A stretch of DNA of 35,456 bases from Desulfobacteraceae bacterium. GTDB taxonomy: Bacteria; Desulfobacterota; Desulfobacteria; Desulfobacterales; SURF-15. The stretch covers positions 1 through 35,456 of the forward strand of contig QZKK01000118.1 of NCBI GenBank assembly GCA_003599475.1, given 5' to 3'. A model generated the notes under the pieces. That model was not told the origin of the DNA and searched no databases. It worked only from the letters and a program-made list of their open reading frames with translations. Shown here in pieces: positions 31,314-35,456 of the stretch (position 1 is the stretch's first letter; each line of letters opens with the position of its first letter). The position numbers and the translations under genes are program-made.

Positions 31314-34300
31314 GAATCCATTCTCCATCCATTCGATTCGTTTGCTTCCCGATTTCGTTTCCCAATTCCGATTTCCCCTCACCGGTTCCGGCAATGGAAA
31401 GCGCAAGCTCCCTTGCAAGCTCTTGAACGAAAGGCTCTACCAGGGATCCTCTGGGGTTTACCGGAAGCGTGCGGACATCAACGCCGCCTTGTGCCACTTC
31501 CCCCCAGCCGAAATCGTTCAGGGTGTACCCGGAATAGTGTTTTTTCGGACGAAAGAGCGTGATTCGGCCGCGATAAGTTTTCGGGGTATACTTGATGTAG
31601 GCCGCATCGTTGATTCGAGTGAGATTGACATGCGGGTATTTCTCTGACGACGGCAGCCGAAGCTTCCGGGCAATCAGGTGCAGAGCGATTCGCGCCTTCT
31701 CTTTCATCCGGGTAAGCTCGGTCAAACTTTTTTTCGAAAGAAAGGTGACCTTATCCTTCATCGGAAGGATCCAGAGGTTATCCAGATGAAATTTCACGTT
31801 CTGCACTTTATGATAAAGCTCATAATAATAGGGTAAAATGCCTTTTCCGGCATGGAGGTTGTACGTTTCGATCATGGCAAGCAAGGAAACCTCCTGGCCC
31901 TTTTCGGTCAACTGGCGAGCCATTTCCAGGGCGATGGCGCCACCCAGACAGTACCCCCCGAGATGATACGGCCCTTCCGGCTGGAGAAGCCTCATCTCCT
32001 GGATATAGTGGGCTGCCATCTCCTCGAAGCTGAAGTGTGCAGGGTCGCGGCCGTTTACCCCCTTGGATTGGAAACCGTAGAAAGGCTGATCGGGACCCAG
32101 GTTGAGCGCCAGTTCCCGAAATAAGAGAACGTTTCCTCCGGCCCCATGGACAAAAAACAGGGGAGGCTTCGATCCTCCGGGCTGAATCGGCACCAGGCTG
32201 GTCCACCCGGCATCCCAGTTTTTATCTCGGATGGTTTTCGCAAGCGACTCGACGGTCGGCGCCTTGAGGAGCGTTGCCAGGGGAAGGTCGAGACCCATCG
32301 TTTTTTCGATCCGTGAAAAAAGCCTCACGGCGAGGAGCGAATGGCCGCCGAGATCGAAAAAATTATCCCGGATTCCAACCGCTTTCACCCCCAGTACCGA
32401 CTCCCAGATTTTGGCAAGCTGCATTTCGAGGGGGTTGTTGGCAGCGACATACGTTTTCCCCGGAGCATCTTGCATCCCTTCTCCGGGATCCGGAAGGCCC
32501 CGGCGGTTCACCTTGCCGTTCGGCGTCAACGGCATCTGTTCGATGAAAAGGAATCTGGACGGTACCATGTATTCGGGCAGCGATTGTCTCAGATGCTGCT
32601 TCAAGTCCGATACGGACGGCGTCGATGCGTTTCTCGGCACGATAAAAGCAGCCAGTTGGTTTTCGCCGAGAGGATCGGGCCTGGCAACGACAGCGCATTG
32701 AGCGGTTTGCGGGTGACGGTTGAGTACGGCTTCGATCTCCCCTGTTTCCACGCGAAAGCCTCTCACTTTGATCTGAAAATCCGTGCGGCCCAGACATTCC
32801 AGATCGCCGTTCGGCAGATAAAGGGCCAGATCACCGGTTCGATAGATGCGAGAATCCTCCTTGCTGAAAGGATTCCTCATGAATTTCTCAGAGGTCAGTT
32901 CGGCCCGGTTGAGGTATCCTCTGGCCAGGCCGTCGCCGCCGATGTACAGCTCACCGGCGACCCCGATCGGAACCGGCGAAAGATTTTTATCCAAAACATA
33001 GGTTTTCGTGTTCGCGATCGGCCTTCCGATGGATATCCGGTCTTGCGCAGTATCCATCTTCTTGAGGGTCGACCAGACGGTTGTCTCCGTGGGACCGTAC
33101 ATGTTCCATACTTCAAGCCCCTGCCGGAGGAGACGGCTGCAGAGTTCTGCCGGAAAGGATTCGCCGCCGACGAGCGCTTTCATCCTCCCGTTGAGGTTCC
33201 ATCCGCTTTCGAGAAGAATGCGCCAGGTTACCGGAGTCGCCTGCATGACCGTCGGATGGTACCGGGCGATATCGGCCGAAAGGAGCTTGCCGTCGGAAGC
33301 CGCCTCGCGGCTGACGAGCACGGTGCGCCCTCCCGAGACAAGCGGCAGGAATACCTCCAGGACCGAGATATCGAAAGAGAGTGTCGTTACCGAAAGCAGG
33401 GTATCTTTTTCGGAAAAACCGGGCTCTTTCTGCATCGACAGCAGGAAATTGACGACCGCGCGATGCGGGATCTGGACGCCTTTGGGCTTTCCGGTGGAAC
33501 CCGATGTGTACATGAGGTAAGCCAGATTGCCCGGATGTACTCCCCCTTCCGGACTCCGGTCCGGACCGGGAGCCGATATACGATTCTCCCGGATATCGAT
33601 GACCTTCGCCTTGTGCGCAGGAAGGCGCGCGAAGAGCTCTGTTTGCGTCAGAATCATTGCGGCGGCGCTGTCCTCAAGCATAAACGCCAGTCTTTCTTCG
33701 GGAAACATCGGGTCAAGCGGCAGATAGGCGCCCCCCGCTTTCATGATTCCCAGAATCGCCGCAACCGTATCGACGGAGCGCTCCATAAAAACGCCCACGA
33801 TGGTTTCCGCCTTTACCCCCGCCGAACGGAGGTAATGCGCCAGTCGATCGGAACGCTCGTTCAAGTCGCGGTAGGAGACCGAGCCGTTCCCGTCCACAAC
33901 GGCAACGGCCTCCGGAACACGCGCCGCCTGCTGCTCGAACAAGTGATGCAGGCATCGGTCGGGAGGATACTCGGCAGAGGTTTCATTCCAGGAAAAGACG
34001 ATTCTTTGCGATTCGGAATCCGATAGAATGGGAATCTTTTCAACAGGCTTGTCCGGGTTTTCGGCAATATTGGAAATGAGGGTATGATAGTGTCCAAGCC
34101 ACCGGTCGATCGTTGCGGAATCGAAAAGGTCTGTCGTATAGTCGCATTCGGAAACCAGTTTGTGGCTGCCGGCGATGAGATTGAATCCCAAATCGAACTG
34201 GTATGCGCGGCGCGGGTTGGCGACGTAATCCATCTCCAGGCCTTTGAACTGCATCCCATGGATTTCCGGATCGACATTGAACAGCACCGAAACCAGCGGA

Positions 34301-35456
34301 GTCCGGCTTGGATCCCTTTTCAGCTTGAGCCGGTTGATGAGCCTTCCGAATGTAACCGCCTGGTTGTCGTATGCATCCAAAACCAGGCTTTTTGTCCTGG
34401 CGAGAAGTTCCGGGAATGTTTCCCTGCCGCGGATCTGCAGCCGCAGCGGGAGCAGATTGGTGCAGTGGCCGACCAGGTCATGGCTTCCGATCACCGACTG
34501 GCCGGCGGCAAGGATGCCGATCACAAGCTCCTCCTGCCCGGTGAAACGATGCAGCAGGACCGCAAAAGCAGAAAGGAGCGTCGTGAAAAGGGTGGCTCCC
34601 TGTTTGGCGCCGACCTTTTTAATCTTTGCATATGCGGGATCATTCAGGATTTGGGTCCGCCTCGCCCCCCGATAGGTCTTGATGGGAGGCCGCGGCCGGT
34701 CGCATGGAAGCTCTACGACGGGTACGGATCCGGAAAACTGCCCGATCCAGTAGTTTTCCGCCGAAACGACTTCCGGGCTGTTTTTGTTGTTTTCCTGCCA
34801 TCGCGCGTAATCGCTGATTTGCATTCCGGGCAAAGGCCTGTCGTCCGGGCGGCCTTCGCTCAGGATATTATAGGCTTTGGCCAGGTCGCGCATCATGACA
34901 TCGAAGGACCAGCCGTCGCAGACAATGTGGTGTGCCGTGGTTACGAGCTTGTGGTCGTCGTCTGAGAGTTTGATCATTTTCGCTCGAAACAGCGGTCCGC
35001 GTTCGAGGTTGAAAGGTGTCCGGGCCTCCGCATCGAGTAATTCGGCCAGATCGCGGCTTTTGTCGGCCAGGCCCGAATAATCGCAAACGGAAAGATCGAG
35101 CTCCCCGGAAGCGCCGATGTGCTGATAATCCCCCGACAAGTCAAAGGTGGTCCTCAGTGCTTCGTATCGGTGGACGAGTCCGCGCAGCGCGCTCTTCATC
35201 GCCTCCGCATCGAGAGGCCCCCTCAGATGCAGAATCGTGGACTCGTTAAAGGCGCTGGATGCGAGCTCGTGCAAACGGGAGGCAAGCCAGATTTCCTTTT
35301 GTGCTTCCGTCAGCGGAATCCGTTTATTTCCCGTGCCGTCGGGAGCTGGAGCCGCCGCCTTGTCCATGGAAGCCTTCTCCGCCGATCGGGATCGCACTTG
35401 TTCCTCGTCCGGCGATGCCGGAGTCTGCCGCACCGGTTCCGTACCCGGTATCTCCT
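31135..35456 (-). CDS. NRPS module: condensation, adenylation, carrier, thioesterase (5' end open)
   Basis: At least 1432 residues. The frame is open to the right window edge; ATG 35365-35367 with GGAGAAGG upstream is a possible true start, and otherwise the protein continues. Counting from 35433: condensation about 38-470 (PLTEAQKEIWLA, HHIVCDGWS), adenylation about 490-975 (YTSGSTGKPKGV, NMYGPTETTVW, NGKVNRRGLP), carrier near 1024 (FFDLGGHSLLAV), thioesterase about 1090-1340 (GGYCLGGA). My by-eye pocket code is D-I-L-Q-L-G-M-V-W-K, close to glycine-type codes as I remember them. The thioesterase has Cys for Ser at the elbow and Arg where the His of G-D/x-H is expected (VNPRGSLVEPF). A C-terminal tail of about 90 residues looks nonconserved and overlaps the deacetylase gene. 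Confidence 0.92.
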   Translation of the reverse strand, partial: EIPGTEPVRQTPASPDEEQVRSRSAEKASMDKAAAPAPDGTGNKRIPLTEAQKEIWLASRLHELASSAFNESTILHLRGPLDAEAMKSALRGLVHRYEALRTTFDLSGDYQHIGASGELDLSVCDYSGLADKSRDLAELLDAEARTPFNLERGPLFRAKMIKLSDDDHKLVTTAHHIVCDGWSFDVMMRDLAKAYNILSEGRPDDRPLPGMQISDYARWQENNKNSPEVVSAENYWIGQFSGSVPVVELPCDRPRPPIKTYRGARRTQILNDPAYAKIKKVGAKQGATLFTTLLSAFAVLLHRFTGQEELVIGILAAGQSVIGSHDLVGHCTNLLPLRLQIRGRETFPELLARTKSLVLDAYDNQAVTFGRLINRLKLKRDPSRTPLVSVLFNVDPEIHGMQFKGLEMDYVANPRRAYQFDLGFNLIAGSHKLVSECDYTTDLFDSATIDRWLGHYHTLISNIAENPDKPVEKIPILSDSESQRIVFSWNETSAEYPPDRCLHHLFEQQAARVPEAVAVVDGNGSVSYRDLNERSDRLAHYLRSAGVKAETIVGVFMERSVDTVAAILGIMKAGGAYLPLDPMFPEERLAFMLEDSAAAMILTQTELFARLPAHKAKVIDIRENRISAPGPDRSPEGGVHPGNLAYLMYTSGSTGKPKGVQIPHRAVVNFLLSMQKEPGFSEKDTLLSVTTLSFDISVLEVFLPLVSGGRTVLVSREAASDGKLLSADIARYHPTVMQATPVTWRILLESGWNLNGRMKALVGGESFPAELCSRLLRQGLEVWNMYGPTETTVWSTLKKMDTAQDRISIGRPIANTKTYVLDKNLSPVPIGVAGELYIGGDGLARGYLNRAELTSEKFMRNPFSKEDSRIYRTGDLALYLPNGDLECLGRTDFQIKVRGFRVETGEIEAVLNRHPQTAQCAVVARPDPLGENQLAAFIVPRNASTPSVSDLKQHLRQSLPEYMVPSRFLFIEQMPLTPNGKVNRRGLPDPGEGMQDAPGKTYVAANNPLEMQLAKIWESVLGVKAVGIRDNFFDLGGHSLLAVRLFSRIEKTMGLDLPLATLLKAPTVESLAKTIRDKNWDAGWTSLVPIQPGGSKPPLFFVHGAGGNVLLFRELALNLGPDQPFYGFQSKGVNGRDPAHFSFEEMAAHYIQEMRLLQPEGPYHLGGYCLGGAIALEMARQLTEKGQEVSLLAMIETYNLHAGKGILPYYYELYHKVQNVKFHLDNLWILPMKDKVTFLSKKSLTELTRMKEKARIALHLIARKLRLPSSEKYPHVNLTRINDAAYIKYTPKTYRGRITLFRPKKHYSGYTLNDFGWGEVAQGGVDVRTLPVNPRGSLVEPFVQELARELALSIAGTGEGKSELGNEIGKQTNRMDGEWIHGKLKDDPQDLLRVEAVSAPSGPDLDAAQADQHQEAPPYEGVADSGGSRQHARGVERMA

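Noticed and set aside
32341..34026. 561-codon plus-strand open frame inside the NRPS gene
   Set aside because: It is antisense to the adenylation and carrier domains. It is rich in Arg, His and Gly and has no domain pattern.

Overview
The window looks like a chromosomal segment of a Gram-negative, probably deltaproteobacterial (Desulfobacterota-like) organism. This placement is an inference from the mid-50s percent GC judged by eye, the gene families present, frequent TTG/GTG starts backed by strong Shine-Dalgarno sites, and intergenic heptanucleotide repeats. No rRNA, tRNA, CRISPR array, transposase or phage gene was seen.

Left third (1-12300) is a mixed stress and envelope region. On the minus strand lie a DUF2892-type membrane protein cut by the window edge, a ferritin-like protein, a DNA topoisomerase IB and a TauE/SafE-type membrane protein. 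Divergent from the last, on the plus strand, runs a probable metal-handling operon: a NosL-like copper-binding protein, a small membrane protein, an FtsX-type ABC permease, its ATPase, and a polytopic membrane protein with a His/Cys-rich motif. A DUF4112 protein, a YghA-like SDR dehydrogenase, a FemAB/GNAT-like acyltransferase (minus) and a DUF1469-DUF3618 pair (minus) follow. The intergenic spaces here carry short tandem arrays, mostly of 7-bp units, next to stop codons.

Middle (12335-18301): the glycogen debranching enzyme gene glgX (plus) converges on a membrane O-acyltransferase. Further right is a minus-strand NRPS-like protein (adenylation, carrier, thioesterase) whose adenylation domain lacks the Asp that normally holds an alpha-amino group.

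Right half (18361-35456) is a surface polysaccharide locus joined to nonribosomal peptide machinery. A GT2 glycosyltransferase is followed by a plus-strand block of secreted proteins (19797-24110): two with fibronectin III-like domains, one of which also has calcium-binding repeats and two carbohydrate-binding modules, a small exported ORF, and a beta-helix protein. A long minus-strand operon then reads, in transcription order: NRPS module (C-A-PCP-TE, open at the right window edge), polysaccharide deacetylase-like protein, GT4, GT2, Wzx-type flippase, Wzy/ligase-type polymerase, GT4. Several junctions overlap or nearly touch.

Working model (inference): glycosyltransferases build a lipid-linked repeat unit, Wzx flips it and Wzy polymerises it. 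The NRPS proteins, FemAB-like enzyme, acyltransferase and deacetylase modify it or make a linked acyl/aminoacyl/peptidyl product. The secreted FnIII, CBM and beta-helix proteins bind or process the polymer outside. The best novelty candidates are this NRPS-polysaccharide coupling with two non-canonical thioesterases, and the heptamer arrays, including a gene bracketed by a perfect 32-bp inverted repeat.
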